NCBI GenBank assembly: GCA_017446585.1
Contig: JAFSQL010000002.1
Location: forward strand, 93,084 to 138,679
From: Paludibacteraceae bacterium
Lineage (GTDB): Bacteria > Bacteroidota > Bacteroidia > Bacteroidales > Paludibacteraceae
Length of the DNA stretch: 45,596 nucleotides
Reading direction: 5' to 3'
Shown: positions 15,972 to 26,218 of the stretch, in pieces
Layout of the letters: every line of letters starts with the position of its first letter
How positions within the stretch are numbered: the first letter of the stretch is position 1
Program-made: the position numbers and the translations under genes
The notes under the pieces: generated by a model
What the model saw: only the letters and a program-made list of their open reading frames with translations
Database searches by the model: none
Told to the model about the DNA's origin: nothing

Positions 15972-18311
15972 ATGAATAAGATATTGAAAAAATCATTCAT
16001 CGCCCTATTGCTTTTCGCAGGCTCAGCAGTCGCAATGGCACAGCAAGTGAACACGCTCTACTTCATGAGCAACGTTGAGGAGCGGAGCACGTATAACCCG
16101 GCATTTCAACCAAGTAACGGATTCTGGATTGACATTCCAATTCTGCCAAATTTCAGAGCGGACGTAGGGAACAACTCGTTGAGATTTAACGACCTGATAT
16201 ACAATAAGAATATCAATGGTGTGGATTCCACGATTTCGTTCCTTCACCCAATGGCAGATCGTGATAACTTCTATGACAAACTGGAAAAGAACACGCGTTT
16301 TGAATTTGGAATGACCATCAACATAATTAACCTTGGTTTCCGTTTCGCCAAGAAGAATTATTTGACATTCGGCATCAACCAAAAAATCGAGACGAGCACC
16401 ACATTGCCTCGAGACCTGTTTAGACTTGCCCTTTATGGAACGGACATCCTACAAGGCAGCAGTTTCAACATGTCCGATTTGGGCATTGACGCTTCCGTCT
16501 ATACGGAATTTTCAGTTGGTTATTCCCGCAAACTAACCGACCGACTGTTCGTCGGAGGAAAGTTGAAATACCTGATGGGTCAGGCGAACTTCTCGACTGA
16601 CATTGACAGGCTGTATCTCGTTGCAGGCACTGACGCATGGAGTCTTTCCGGAAGCAAGGGAGCCATTCGCACGTCCGCGCCAAACACGACTATTCCAATC
16701 AAGCCAGACGGCAAAGTGGATGTGGACAACATCAAGTTTGACGACAACTTCAAATGGTACGACCTTGTTTTCACGTCCAACTGGGGTCTCGGATTTGACC
16801 TCGGTGCTACATATCAACTCTTGCCGCAATTACAACTGTCGGCAGCCATCACAGACATAGGTTTTATCCGTTGGCGTGAAAACACCACCATTTCGCATAT
16901 TGATGCCAATTATACATTCGAAGGTCTTACCGACTACAAGATTGACGACAAGATGAGCGACAGATGGGACAATATCAAAGACACGCTGAAGAACGCCATC
17001 AGCAACGATGCCAACAATCATCATTACACCACCCGACTGAGCAGCCGTTTGAATTTAGGCGCGGAATATAGCATCTGGAAGAATCGCATGGGTTTCGGTC
17101 TGTTGTCCTCAACCCTGTTCGCTCCAGCATGCACGACGACAGGTTTGACCGCATCCGCGAACTTCCGTCCAATCAACCAATTCAGTGCCACACTTTCGTA
17201 TTCGGTGGATGACGCATTCATACAAACCGTCGGTCTCGGTTTGCAAGCGAGAATCTTGCCTTGGAGCAACATGTATATAGCGGTGGATAACATTCCGTTA
17301 CATTACACGAAAAACCAATACATTCCTTACAAGTCGAAGCACGTAAACGTACAAGTGGGAGTGGTGATGGCGTTGGGTCACAAGAAGAAAATCAAGGATG
17401 ACGACCATGACGGGGTGAAGAACAAGAAGGACAGGTGTCCAGACACGCCACTTGGTTACTTGGTGGACAAATACGGTTGCACGGTTGACAACGACTCGGA
17501 CGGCGTGGCAGACAACGTGGACCGATGCCCATACACGCTGCCAGAAGCACGCGCTTATGTGGACAGTTTAGGATGCGACAAAGACACGGATGGCGACGGA
17601 GTGCCTGACTATCTTGACAAGTGTCCTACCGACACAGCGGCAATAGCCTTTGTGGACGAGAACGGATGTGACAAGGACACGGATGGCGACGGAGTGCCTG
17701 ACTATCTTGACAAGTGCGCTGACACGCCAGCGGGCGTAGTGGTAGATAGCGTCGGTTGTCCTGTTGACACGGACGGCGACGGTGTCGCAGACTACTTAGA
17801 CAAATGTCCTGACACGCCAACGGGCGTTGCGGTAGATAGCGTCGGTTGTCCTATTTACACGGACGGTGACGGAGTGCCAGACCATTTGGACAAATGCCCT
17901 GAGGTGGCAGGCGTTCCAGAGAACAACGGATGCCCAATCGTCATTACCGAGGCGGCAAAGAAAGCATTCCAACGTGCGATGAAGGGAATACAATTCCAAT
18001 CGGGCAAGGATGTAATCTTGAAGAAATCGTATGGCGTACTGGATGAGGTCGCAAAAGTATTGAAAGACAATCCAGACTATAACGTAGAGATAAACGGTCA
18101 TACGGATAATGTCGGCAAGCCTGCATCCAACATGACGCTGTCAGAGAAACGCGCCCAATCGGTTCGTCGCTACTTGGAGAACAAGGGCATCGATGGCAGC
18201 AGGATGAAAGCACAAGGATTTGGCGACACGAAGCCTATAGACAGCAACAAGACCGCAAGCGGAAGGGCAAACAACAGACGCGTTGAGTTTGTGGTTTCCG
18301 GAATGGAATAA
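15972..18311 (+). CDS. DUF5723 barrel with TSP3 repeats and OmpA domain
   Basis: A 779-residue outer-membrane protein. A signal peptide ends about residue 23 (AVAMAQ). Residues about 25-470 resemble DUF5723 (NTLYFMSNVEERSTYNPAFQP near the start), a barrel-like family of Bacteroidetes. Residues about 475-655 hold five or six thrombospondin type 3 repeats, calcium-binding units of the form DTDGDGVPDYLDKCPDTP with paired Cys. Residues about 660-775 form an OmpA domain (INGHTDNVGKPASNMTLSEKRAQSVRRYL; NNRRVEF) that binds peptidoglycan. It should tether the outer membrane to the wall. Two TSP3 units share 41 identical bases, a sign of recent duplication. A terminator-like hairpin follows. Confidence 0.88.
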   Translation: MNKILKKSFIALLLFAGSAVAMAQQVNTLYFMSNVEERSTYNPAFQPSNGFWIDIPILPNFRADVGNNSLRFNDLIYNKNINGVDSTISFLHPMADRDNFYDKLEKNTRFEFGMTINIINLGFRFAKKNYLTFGINQKIETSTTLPRDLFRLALYGTDILQGSSFNMSDLGIDASVYTEFSVGYSRKLTDRLFVGGKLKYLMGQANFSTDIDRLYLVAGTDAWSLSGSKGAIRTSAPNTTIPIKPDGKVDVDNIKFDDNFKWYDLVFTSNWGLGFDLGATYQLLPQLQLSAAITDIGFIRWRENTTISHIDANYTFEGLTDYKIDDKMSDRWDNIKDTLKNAISNDANNHHYTTRLSSRLNLGAEYSIWKNRMGFGLLSSTLFAPACTTTGLTASANFRPINQFSATLSYSVDDAFIQTVGLGLQARILPWSNMYIAVDNIPLHYTKNQYIPYKSKHVNVQVGVVMALGHKKKIKDDDHDGVKNKKDRCPDTPLGYLVDKYGCTVDNDSDGVADNVDRCPYTLPEARAYVDSLGCDKDTDGDGVPDYLDKCPTDTAAIAFVDENGCDKDTDGDGVPDYLDKCADTPAGVVVDSVGCPVDTDGDGVADYLDKCPDTPTGVAVDSVGCPIYTDGDGVPDHLDKCPEVAGVPENNGCPIVITEAAKKAFQRAMKGIQFQSGKDVILKKSYGVLDEVAKVLKDNPDYNVEINGHTDNVGKPASNMTLSEKRAQSVRRYLENKGIDGSRMKAQGFGDTKPIDSNKTASGRANNRRVEFVVSGME
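17583..17852 (+). repeat. Tandem TSP3-coding DNA repeats
   Basis: A 41-base block at 17583-17623 recurs identically at 17676-17716 (93-base period, 31 codons). A 22-base block at 17741-17762 recurs at 17831-17852 (90-base period). These lie in the TSP type 3 region and could recombine to vary repeat number. Confidence 0.88.
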
Positions 18312-18324
18312 AAAACTGACAAGT

Positions 18325-18346
18325 TGTCACCAAGAATATGGTGACA
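18325..18346 (+). other. 8-bp perfect hairpin downstream of the OmpA-like gene
   Basis: TGTCACCA and TGGTGACA pair perfectly around the loop AGAATA. No T-run follows, so it is not an obvious terminator; it may stabilise the mRNA end or be a protein-binding palindrome. Confidence 0.6.
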
Positions 18347-18360
18347 CGAATAAAAGATGA

Positions 18361-18395
18361 CAGGAACGTGGCAGAAATGTCACGTTCTTGTTTTT
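18361..18395 (+). terminator. Rho-independent terminator after the OmpA-like gene
   Basis: CAGGAACGTG (18361-18370) pairs with CACGTTCTTG (18381-18390) over ten pairs including one G-U, followed by a run of T. It separates the OmpA-like gene from groES. Confidence 0.75.
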
Positions 18396-18482
18396 GGCAC
18401 GTTATTCGTAAATGCATAGTCGTAAAAAAACGGAAAAAGAAGTTGAAACACTAATCATTCACAACATAAAAACGATAAGAAA

Positions 18483-18752
18483 ATGAACATTAAACCATTA
18501 GCAGACAGGGTTGTTATCAAACCTATGGAAGCAGAAACGAAGACGGCAAGCGGCATCATCATCCCAGACACCGCAAAGGAGAAACCACTGCAAGGCGAAG
18601 TGCTCGCCGTAGGCAACGGAACGAAGGACGAAGAGATGGTTCTCAAGGTTGGCGATACCGTACTTTACGGAAAATATAGCGGAACGGAAGTAGAACTTGA
18701 CGGACAAAAGTTCCTCATCATGAAGCAAAGCGACGTGCTCGCAACGCTTTAA
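18483..18752 (+). CDS. groES: Co-chaperonin GroES
   Basis: An 89-residue GroES, the lid of the GroEL folding chamber. [33 protein letters not shown] includes the mobile loop that contacts GroEL, and [14 protein letters not shown] is typical of the C-terminal half. Length is normal for Bacteroidetes. It starts 171 bases after the OmpA-like gene, past a terminator, and lies 55 bases ahead of groEL. I saw no CIRCE operator (TTAGCACTC inverted repeat) upstream, so HrcA control is not supported by the sequence. A possible TTGGCA element lies at 18394-18399, but no matching downstream element is clear. Confidence 0.96.
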   Translation: MNIKPLADRVVIKPMEAETKTASGIIIPDTAKEKPLQGEVLAVGNGTKDEEMVLKVGDTVLYGKYSGTEVELDGQKFLIMKQSDVLATL

Positions 18753-18801
18753 TTCGATGATGAACAATGAACAATAGATTATAGAATAATAAAACACATA
18801 G

Positions 18802-20439
<1,638 letters not shown>

Positions 20440-20461
20440 TCAACGCATAAATCAAAAAGAG

Positions 20462-20493
20462 AAGCGATTGCCAAGAAGGCAATCGCTTTTTTT
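20462..20493 (+). terminator. groESL terminator
   Basis: AAGCGATTGCC (20462-20472) pairs perfectly with GGCAATCGCTT (20478-20488) around AAGAA, and the 3' arm runs into seven T. It lies 23 bases past the groEL stop. Confidence 0.92.
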
Positions 20494-20521
20494 ATGAAGT
20501 AAAAATCAAAAAAAAAAAAAA

Positions 20522-20698
20522 TCAGAAGCGCGTGCGTTGGCTTGAGAAGATAAACCAAACCAGACCAATCAAAAACGCAGCACCCGCACCAATCAACAAA
20601 GCATTGGAATGAGGAGCCGTGAAGTGATAGACTGCCAAGAGGATAACGCCCAACAGGATAATAAGAACGCCAGACAGGCGGATAAGTATGCTTTTCAT
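20522..20698 (-). CDS. Small two-helix membrane protein, 58 residues
   Basis: A short minus-strand gene read directly from sequence. It starts at ATG 20698 and stops at TGA 20522. The protein begins MKSILIRLSGVLIILLGVIL, has a first hydrophobic helix at about residues 8-24, a short polar turn (HFTAPHSN), a second helix at about 33-51 (ALLIGAGAAFLIGLVWFIF) and a basic end SSQRTRF. The two-helix layout, Lys/Arg at the ends and a TAACTTTG element 43 bases upstream support a real gene. I do not recognise a family. It faces groEL tail to tail and diverges from the NUDIX gene with face-to-face promoter elements. Confidence 0.72.
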   Translation of the reverse strand: MKSILIRLSGVLIILLGVILLAVYHFTAPHSNALLIGAGAAFLIGLVWFIFSSQRTRF

Positions 20699-20718
20699 AA
20701 TAACCGGTTATTTTTGTT

Positions 20719-20726
20719 TATCTTTG
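20719..20726 (+). promoter_or_regulatory. -7 element for the NUDIX gene
   Basis: TATCTTTG matches TAnnTTTG and lies 67 bases before the NUDIX ATG. No TTG stands at the normal -33 distance. A perfect palindrome, TAACCGGTTA (20701-20710), sits in the place of the spacer and could be an operator. Confidence 0.55.
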
Positions 20727-20740
20727 CTATTACAATAGTG

Positions 20741-20748
20741 CAAAGTTA
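20741..20748 (-). promoter_or_regulatory. -7 element for the 58-residue membrane protein
   Basis: TAACTTTG on the minus strand matches TAnnTTTG. The nearest good TTG (20773-20771) is 22 bases further upstream, slightly longer than the usual spacing. It faces the plus-strand element 14 bases away, so both polymerases would compete for the same DNA. Confidence 0.5.
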
Positions 20749-20793
20749 AAGAATAATTACAAACAAAAAACAAGCGAAACACAATCTTTTGTC

Positions 20794-21324
20794 ATGAGCC
20801 AAGGTAGCAGGACATTCGGCTTTTGCCCATGTTGCGGAAGTCCGGAATTTGAAAAAAAGGGTGAAAGGAACTGGAGATGCAAGCGTTGCGGGTTTGATTT
20901 TTATCAAAATGTGGCTTCCGCCGTAGCCGCAATCATCATTGACAAGGACAAGGGACTGCTGACAACGAGACGAGGCATAGAACCGCAGAAAGGCACGTTG
21001 GACTTGCCAGGCGGATTTGTCGAATATGGGGAAACTGCAGAAGAGGCATTGCAGCGGGAGGCGAAAGAAGAATTGGGCGTGAAAATAAACGTGGTGAGAT
21101 ACTTATGGTCGCAAGCCAACATTTATACGTATTCAGGCATTGACGTTCACACGTTAGACCAGTTTTTCCTTTGCGAAATAGATGGGGACGAGCGTTTGAC
21201 CCCCATGGACGACATCAGCGAGACGAAATGGATAAGCATCGAAGATTTGGACGAAAATCAATTCGGACTGACATCCATTCGTGAGACGATAATACGGCTA
21301 AAAAATTGTATCTTTGCAATTTAA
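20794..21324 (+). CDS. NUDIX hydrolase with N-terminal zinc ribbon
   Basis: A 176-residue NUDIX enzyme, which would cleave a nucleoside diphosphate linked to another group. Residues about 11-33 form a zinc ribbon (CPCCGS ... CKRCG) like that of NudC-type NADH pyrophosphatases. The NUDIX box GGFVEYGETAEEALQREAKE is complete with REAKEE catalytic acids. It is shorter than E. coli NudC (257 residues) and lacks the SQPWPFP motif specific to NAD(H) hydrolases, so the substrate is uncertain. It stands alone, with a promoter element of its own; the promoter of the TPR gene lies inside its 3' end. Confidence 0.87.
   Translation: MSQGSRTFGFCPCCGSPEFEKKGERNWRCKRCGFDFYQNVASAVAAIIIDKDKGLLTTRRGIEPQKGTLDLPGGFVEYGETAEEALQREAKEELGVKINVVRYLWSQANIYTYSGIDVHTLDQFFLCEIDGDERLTPMDDISETKWISIEDLDENQFGLTSIRETIIRLKNCIFAI
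21309..21316 (+). promoter_or_regulatory. Likely -7 element of the TPR gene
   Basis: TATCTTTG lies 35 bases before the ATG at 21351, inside the last codons of the NUDIX gene. No TTG was seen at the matching upstream position. Confidence 0.5.
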
Positions 21325-21350
21325 TCGGAAAAGAAGACGCACATAAAAAT

Positions 21351-24300
21351 ATGTCAAAGAGATTATTAGTGGCAATATGCCTGCTCGTGGGCGTTGAGAG
21401 CGCCATGACACAGGAGACATATACGTTTGCCAACGAGGACAGGGCGTTGCAAGACGGTAAGGAGTTGTTTGACCAAAACAAGCACGCCATTTCACAACGA
21501 TATATAGACCGCTACATAGAAGAATCGGAGGGGAAACGAGGCGGAAAGAAATTGACGCTTGCCGACGGCGAACGAATGCAAGAGGCTCATTTTCTGCAAG
21601 CCGCCAACGCATACGCCCTGCAACGCGAGAACGCGGCAAGCCTGCTCCGACAATACTTGATTCGATTTCCATACAGCAAGAGCGTCGATGAGTGTCACTT
21701 CATGCTGGGTAACATCGCTTTCAAGAACAAGCAATACAACCTTGCGCTGAAAGAGTTTAACCAAACGAAAACGACGCGCATAGAGAAGGAGCATCGCGAC
21801 GAGATGACGTTCAATCGCGGTTACTGCTACCTTCGACTTGACGACTTGAAAAGCGCGAAAAGCGAGTTTGCGAGACTGAAGTCAAAGAGCGGTTCACGCT
21901 ACAACAAGAGCGCATTGTATTATTACTCCTATTGCCAATATGCCGAAGGGAATTATGACGACGCGCTTGTGGGATTCGAGAAGGTGATGAACGAACCGGG
22001 ATTGCGTGACATTGTTCCCTACTACATGGTGCAAATCTATTACAAGCAAAAGGACTACGAGAGGTTGATGCCGTTTTGCGAGGAACTGATAGAGAAGCAG
22101 CAAGGCAATCCCAACAACGCCGAGGTTCATCGCATTTTGGGAGAGTGCAAGTTTCACGAGGACGATTACCAAGCGACGATAAAACACTTGACCGCCTACG
22201 AGAAAATGTCACCAAAGGTGGTTCGCGGTGACATGTATATGCTGGGTATCGCATACTTGAAGCAAGGAGAAGAGAAGAACGCCATCCAACGGCTAACGAA
22301 GGTGACGACGGAAGAAGACAGTCTGGCACAGAACGCATTCCTGCACTTGGGACACGCATATATGACATTGGGCGAGAAGAACAACGCTCGCATGGCATAT
22401 TCGAAAGCGGCACGCATTGACGCGGACACGAAACTAAGGGAAGAGGCAGCGTATAATTACGCCCTCGCCACGTATGAGACCACCACTCCATTCGCAGAGA
22501 GCATCACTGCGTTTGAGACGTTCTTGAACGATTATCCAAAATCAAAATACAAGAACGAGATCAATGAGCGGCTCGTGAACATCTACCTGACGACAAAAGA
22601 TTACAGTGCGGCAGCTGCAAGCTTAGAGAGACTGACGGAGTTGAGCCCAAAGATGCGAGACGCGAAGGCGTACATATTGTTTCAACTGGGTACGGAGAAG
22701 TTCGTGATGGGCGAATATGACAACGCCATCAACGCTTTCAACGAGTCGTTGAACACCGGCACGGACGATTACAATAAGGCGCAAGCAATCTATTGGAGAG
22801 CCGAATCGAAATACAGACAAGGGAAGTGGGACGAAGCGAGAGCGGACTATCAAAGGTTTCAGAAAACCGCAGGTGCCGAAAAGGACAAGGATTATCACCT
22901 TGTCAATTACAACATTGGCTACACGTATTTCGAGCAAAGACAATTTGAGGACGCGACGACTTACTTCTTGCGCTATGTGAACAATGAGAAAGACACTCGG
23001 AGCGAGAGTTACAGCGACGGTCTGAATCGATTAGCAGACTGTTACTTCATGCGTCGTGACTTAGACAACGCGGAGAAGTATTACGGAAGAGCTTTTGACA
23101 CGAAGGGCGAGAATTCGGACTACGCGGCATTTCAAGGCGCATACATAAAGGGTTTGAAAAAGGACTATAGCGGCAAGATAAACGGCATGAGGGAGTTGCT
23201 GTCACGCTACGCAACCTCGTCATACAACGACGACGCCTATTATGAAATGGGTCGCGCGCAGGTTCTTGCAGGGGAGACGGACAACGCCATCGAGACGTAC
23301 AAGGCTCTGATCGCGAAGTATCCATCCTCGCCATTTGCGAGCAAGGCGGCATTGGAGATAGGAATGGCGTATAGCAACGAGGGCAATAATGCCAAGGCAA
23401 TAGAGGCGTACAAGGATGTGGTTTCGAGGTTTCCGAACAGCATAGAGACGCAAACGGCGTTGGAGAGCCTTGAGAGCATCTATGTGGAGGAGAACAACGT
23501 GAGCGACTATTTCGCCTACACCCGCACGTTGGGAGCGGGTATCGCACAGGTGGAGAACAGCCGAGAGGATTCGTTGACGTTCTTGGCGGCAGAACGGTTG
23601 TACATGAAGGGCGACAGCACGGCAGCCACTCAGGCGTTGGAGAATTACTTGAAGAACTTCTGTCAAGGGAAGGAGTCAACGAACTGCCTGTTTGCGCAAT
23701 ACTATCTGGCAGACTGTCTGTACACAAGGGCGGAGAAGGAGGAAGCGTACGCGCTGTATAAAACGCTGGCAGAGAAGAAGGGGAACCCATGGATGGAGAG
23801 CGTGGTGGTGAGAGAGGCGCAATTGGCGTTCGACTTGCAGAAGTATGAGGAGGCACTGGACGCATTCAAGCGGCTGAAAGGAATGGCGCAGGAGCAGAAG
23901 AACCGTGAGGCGGCGAGAATAGGGGTGCTAAGGTGCAGTTACCTGACGGATGACAACGCGTCAACGATCAATATTGGCAACGAGATATTAGGGAGCGAGA
24001 GGCTGACGGAGGAGTTGGAGAGGGAGACACGTTATTACTTAGCGAAGGCGTTGATAGAGAACGGCGAAAAGAAGGAAGCACTACCCCACCTCAGGAAAAT
24101 CGGAGCGAACACGAGAACAGAACAAGGAGCGGAAGCCCGCTACATGATAGCGGACTACTATTTCAACGCAGGCGATGACAAGCAAGCGGAGGAAGAGATA
24201 ACGAACTTCATAAAGGAGGGAACACCTCACCAATATTGGTTGGCAAGAGCCTTTGTCCTACTTGCTGATATTAGTCTGAAACAAGGCGACACGTTTCAAG

Positions 24301-24497
24301 CCAAACAATATCTGAACAGTCTGCAAGCCAATTACAAAGCGGAAGATTCCATTCAAGACTTGATTAGCGAACGTATGGACATCATCAACCAGTCTGAACG
24401 AGAATCAATAGAAAAGACTATCGAGCAAGACAAAGGAAATACGGACGCAACCGCAGCTACGGACGAGAACGACAATAAGGAAACTACTGAAAAATGA
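21351..24497 (+). CDS. Large secreted/periplasmic TPR protein
   Basis: About 1048 residues. The frame extends to 21306, but the ATG at 21351 gives a proper signal peptide (KRLLVAICLLVGVESAMTQ). The rest is nearly all tetratricopeptide-like helical repeats, for example residues resembling YNLALKEFNQ, DDALVGFEKV and GEYDNAINAFNESLN, with one YRQGKWDEARADYQRF unit and many Tyr/Ala pairs. The tail is acidic and low in complexity (about the last 35 residues, DNKETTEK at the end). TPR arrays bind proteins. Its stop overlaps the start of an outer-membrane barrel gene by ATGA, so a shared periplasmic or outer-membrane assembly role is plausible. No enzyme domain was seen. Confidence 0.86.
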   Translation: MSKRLLVAICLLVGVESAMTQETYTFANEDRALQDGKELFDQNKHAISQRYIDRYIEESEGKRGGKKLTLADGERMQEAHFLQAANAYALQRENAASLLRQYLIRFPYSKSVDECHFMLGNIAFKNKQYNLALKEFNQTKTTRIEKEHRDEMTFNRGYCYLRLDDLKSAKSEFARLKSKSGSRYNKSALYYYSYCQYAEGNYDDALVGFEKVMNEPGLRDIVPYYMVQIYYKQKDYERLMPFCEELIEKQQGNPNNAEVHRILGECKFHEDDYQATIKHLTAYEKMSPKVVRGDMYMLGIAYLKQGEEKNAIQRLTKVTTEEDSLAQNAFLHLGHAYMTLGEKNNARMAYSKAARIDADTKLREEAAYNYALATYETTTPFAESITAFETFLNDYPKSKYKNEINERLVNIYLTTKDYSAAAASLERLTELSPKMRDAKAYILFQLGTEKFVMGEYDNAINAFNESLNTGTDDYNKAQAIYWRAESKYRQGKWDEARADYQRFQKTAGAEKDKDYHLVNYNIGYTYFEQRQFEDATTYFLRYVNNEKDTRSESYSDGLNRLADCYFMRRDLDNAEKYYGRAFDTKGENSDYAAFQGAYIKGLKKDYSGKINGMRELLSRYATSSYNDDAYYEMGRAQVLAGETDNAIETYKALIAKYPSSPFASKAALEIGMAYSNEGNNAKAIEAYKDVVSRFPNSIETQTALESLESIYVEENNVSDYFAYTRTLGAGIAQVENSREDSLTFLAAERLYMKGDSTAATQALENYLKNFCQGKESTNCLFAQYYLADCLYTRAEKEEAYALYKTLAEKKGNPWMESVVVREAQLAFDLQKYEEALDAFKRLKGMAQEQKNREAARIGVLRCSYLTDDNASTINIGNEILGSERLTEELERETRYYLAKALIENGEKKEALPHLRKIGANTRTEQGAEARYMIADYYFNAGDDKQAEEEITNFIKEGTPHQYWLARAFVLLADISLKQGDTFQAKQYLNSLQANYKAEDSIQDLISERMDIINQSERESIEKTIEQDKGNTDATAATDENDNKETTEK

Positions 24498-26188
24498 GAC
24501 GACATACACTCTTTTTAGCATTGATGGGGTGCGCGTTATTCTGTCAGGCACAAACCACGCCAACTGACAGCAATATCGTAAAGAAGGACATAACAATTCA
24601 AAAGGCTTACACTCCCTTCATCGGGAATTTTGAGAGAAAAGAATTGATGCCTTCGACAACCGAGCCAGAAATCAAGCACAAACCCGCCAATTACTCGACC
24701 TACTCCACTACCATTGCGCCAGAATATCAGGTTCGCAAATTGGGTTCGGCACAATTGAACAATCCTGTCGTCAAGAACGCTCAAGACGGATACTTGCGCT
24801 TCGGACTCGGTAACTGTTGGTCAACATTGGGAGACCTCATGTTACCTATCGTGGAAACATCCAAATACAGCCTTGATTTCAATTTGAATCACAAAGGCAT
24901 GTATAATCGCAGGAAACACCACAAGACAAATGCCGGATTAGGTTACAACAGATTCTTCAAGAACGGGAATCTGTATATTGACGGAAACTATACATATCGT
25001 GGATTCAACTATTACGGAGAAAACAAATTAGAAAAAGACAGCATCTATACCGCACCCAATGGAGCAACGATTAGCGGGGCTGACTTTTTCCGTGACGACG
25101 CCTCCATACACGCCTGGGATTTCGAATTGGGATATAAATCCTACCCTACGGATGAATACGAGAACCGAATCTCTGCCGAAATGAGATATGACGGTTTCAT
25201 GCCTAACGAAGGACTGACCGAACATCGGATGAAAACCAACTTTCTCTATGAAAAGACCTTCAACGAAGGTAATCATTGGGGCATTGACTTCAACATGGAG
25301 AACTATTGGTACAACACTGGTAACCTTGATGTCACCGCCTCAACGCCACATGGCTTCACTTCCGTTCGGCTGAATCCTTACGTTCAAATCGAGAAAGAGA
25401 GATTGTTTGCCCGTGCAGGTATAAGCCTGAACGTTTCAACCGAAGGTCAAGCCGTCGCTCCCGCCCCAGATGTTAGAGCAATCATCACGCTGGTAAAGAA
25501 CACGTGGTATTTATATGGCGGTTTAGAAGGCGACTACCAAACTTATTCGTTAAAAGACGTCATAGAAGAGAATCACTACATAAACCTCAACGAAAAGATA
25601 AAAAACTCCTACTCCCCAGTGGACGTTTACGGAGGTTTCAAGTTGAAGATTCTGTATAATCTGCTATCGGACTTGAGTCTGCGTTACAAATACACCATTA
25701 ACGATCACTTCTTTGTAAACGACACTTCACTATCTCTGAGCGGAAGCCACGTGATGGGAAACGTTTTCGTCAGCCAGATAAAAGACGCATCTGTGTTTAC
25801 GGTTTCATTCTGCAACAAATATGAAATGTCAAAACTGTTGACACTCAACTTTGACGTCAAACACAACTCATGGAATGTCAGAAAAGGTGAAGCATGGGGA
25901 AAACCAAAGTGGCAATGGAACGTAGGAGGTGAACTTCATGCAGGAAAGCGCATGTCCGCATACGTCAACTTTGACATTGAAACAGGAAGAAAGGCATTGA
26001 AATCAGACGGAGGGACCCGCCTTCTGAAGCCCAAATATGACTTGAACATCGGAACTGACTACGCATGGAGCAGTGACCTCTCACTATTTATAAAACTGAA
26101 CAACATTCTGCATCGTCACTACGAACAATGGTATGGTTACGAAGTGAACGGATTCAATGGAATGATTGGATTGATTTATACTTTCTGA
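24494..26188 (+). CDS. Outer-membrane beta-barrel protein
   Basis: A 564-residue protein with a signal peptide (LFLALMGCALFCQAQ). The mature part is rich in alternating Tyr/Phe/Gly strands of the type LDFNLNHKGMYNRR, LYIDGNYTYRGFNYYGE and ends in Phe (GMIGLIYTF), as outer-membrane barrel proteins do. The early DITIQKAYTPFIGNFERKE region could be a short plug or N-terminal tail; no full TonB plug domain is visible. It resembles TonB-receptor-like barrel proteins but is shorter. Its ATG overlaps the TPR stop by four bases, so the two are translationally coupled. No substrate can be named. Confidence 0.8.
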   Translation: MRRHTLFLALMGCALFCQAQTTPTDSNIVKKDITIQKAYTPFIGNFERKELMPSTTEPEIKHKPANYSTYSTTIAPEYQVRKLGSAQLNNPVVKNAQDGYLRFGLGNCWSTLGDLMLPIVETSKYSLDFNLNHKGMYNRRKHHKTNAGLGYNRFFKNGNLYIDGNYTYRGFNYYGENKLEKDSIYTAPNGATISGADFFRDDASIHAWDFELGYKSYPTDEYENRISAEMRYDGFMPNEGLTEHRMKTNFLYEKTFNEGNHWGIDFNMENYWYNTGNLDVTASTPHGFTSVRLNPYVQIEKERLFARAGISLNVSTEGQAVAPAPDVRAIITLVKNTWYLYGGLEGDYQTYSLKDVIEENHYINLNEKIKNSYSPVDVYGGFKLKILYNLLSDLSLRYKYTINDHFFVNDTSLSLSGSHVMGNVFVSQIKDASVFTVSFCNKYEMSKLLTLNFDVKHNSWNVRKGEAWGKPKWQWNVGGELHAGKRMSAYVNFDIETGRKALKSDGGTRLLKPKYDLNIGTDYAWSSDLSLFIKLNNILHRHYEQWYGYEVNGFNGMIGLIYTF

Positions 26189-26218
26189 TAAAGAGTAACA
26201 AAGCAAAACAAACAAAAT

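Noticed and set aside
17583-17852. The regular repeats as a CRISPR-like array
   Set aside because: They are in frame, encode TSP type 3 repeats and lack unique spacers.
23047-23865. A 272-codon minus-strand frame inside the TPR gene
   Set aside because: Ser/Pro/Arg-rich translation with no domain; the plus strand has clear TPR pattern throughout.
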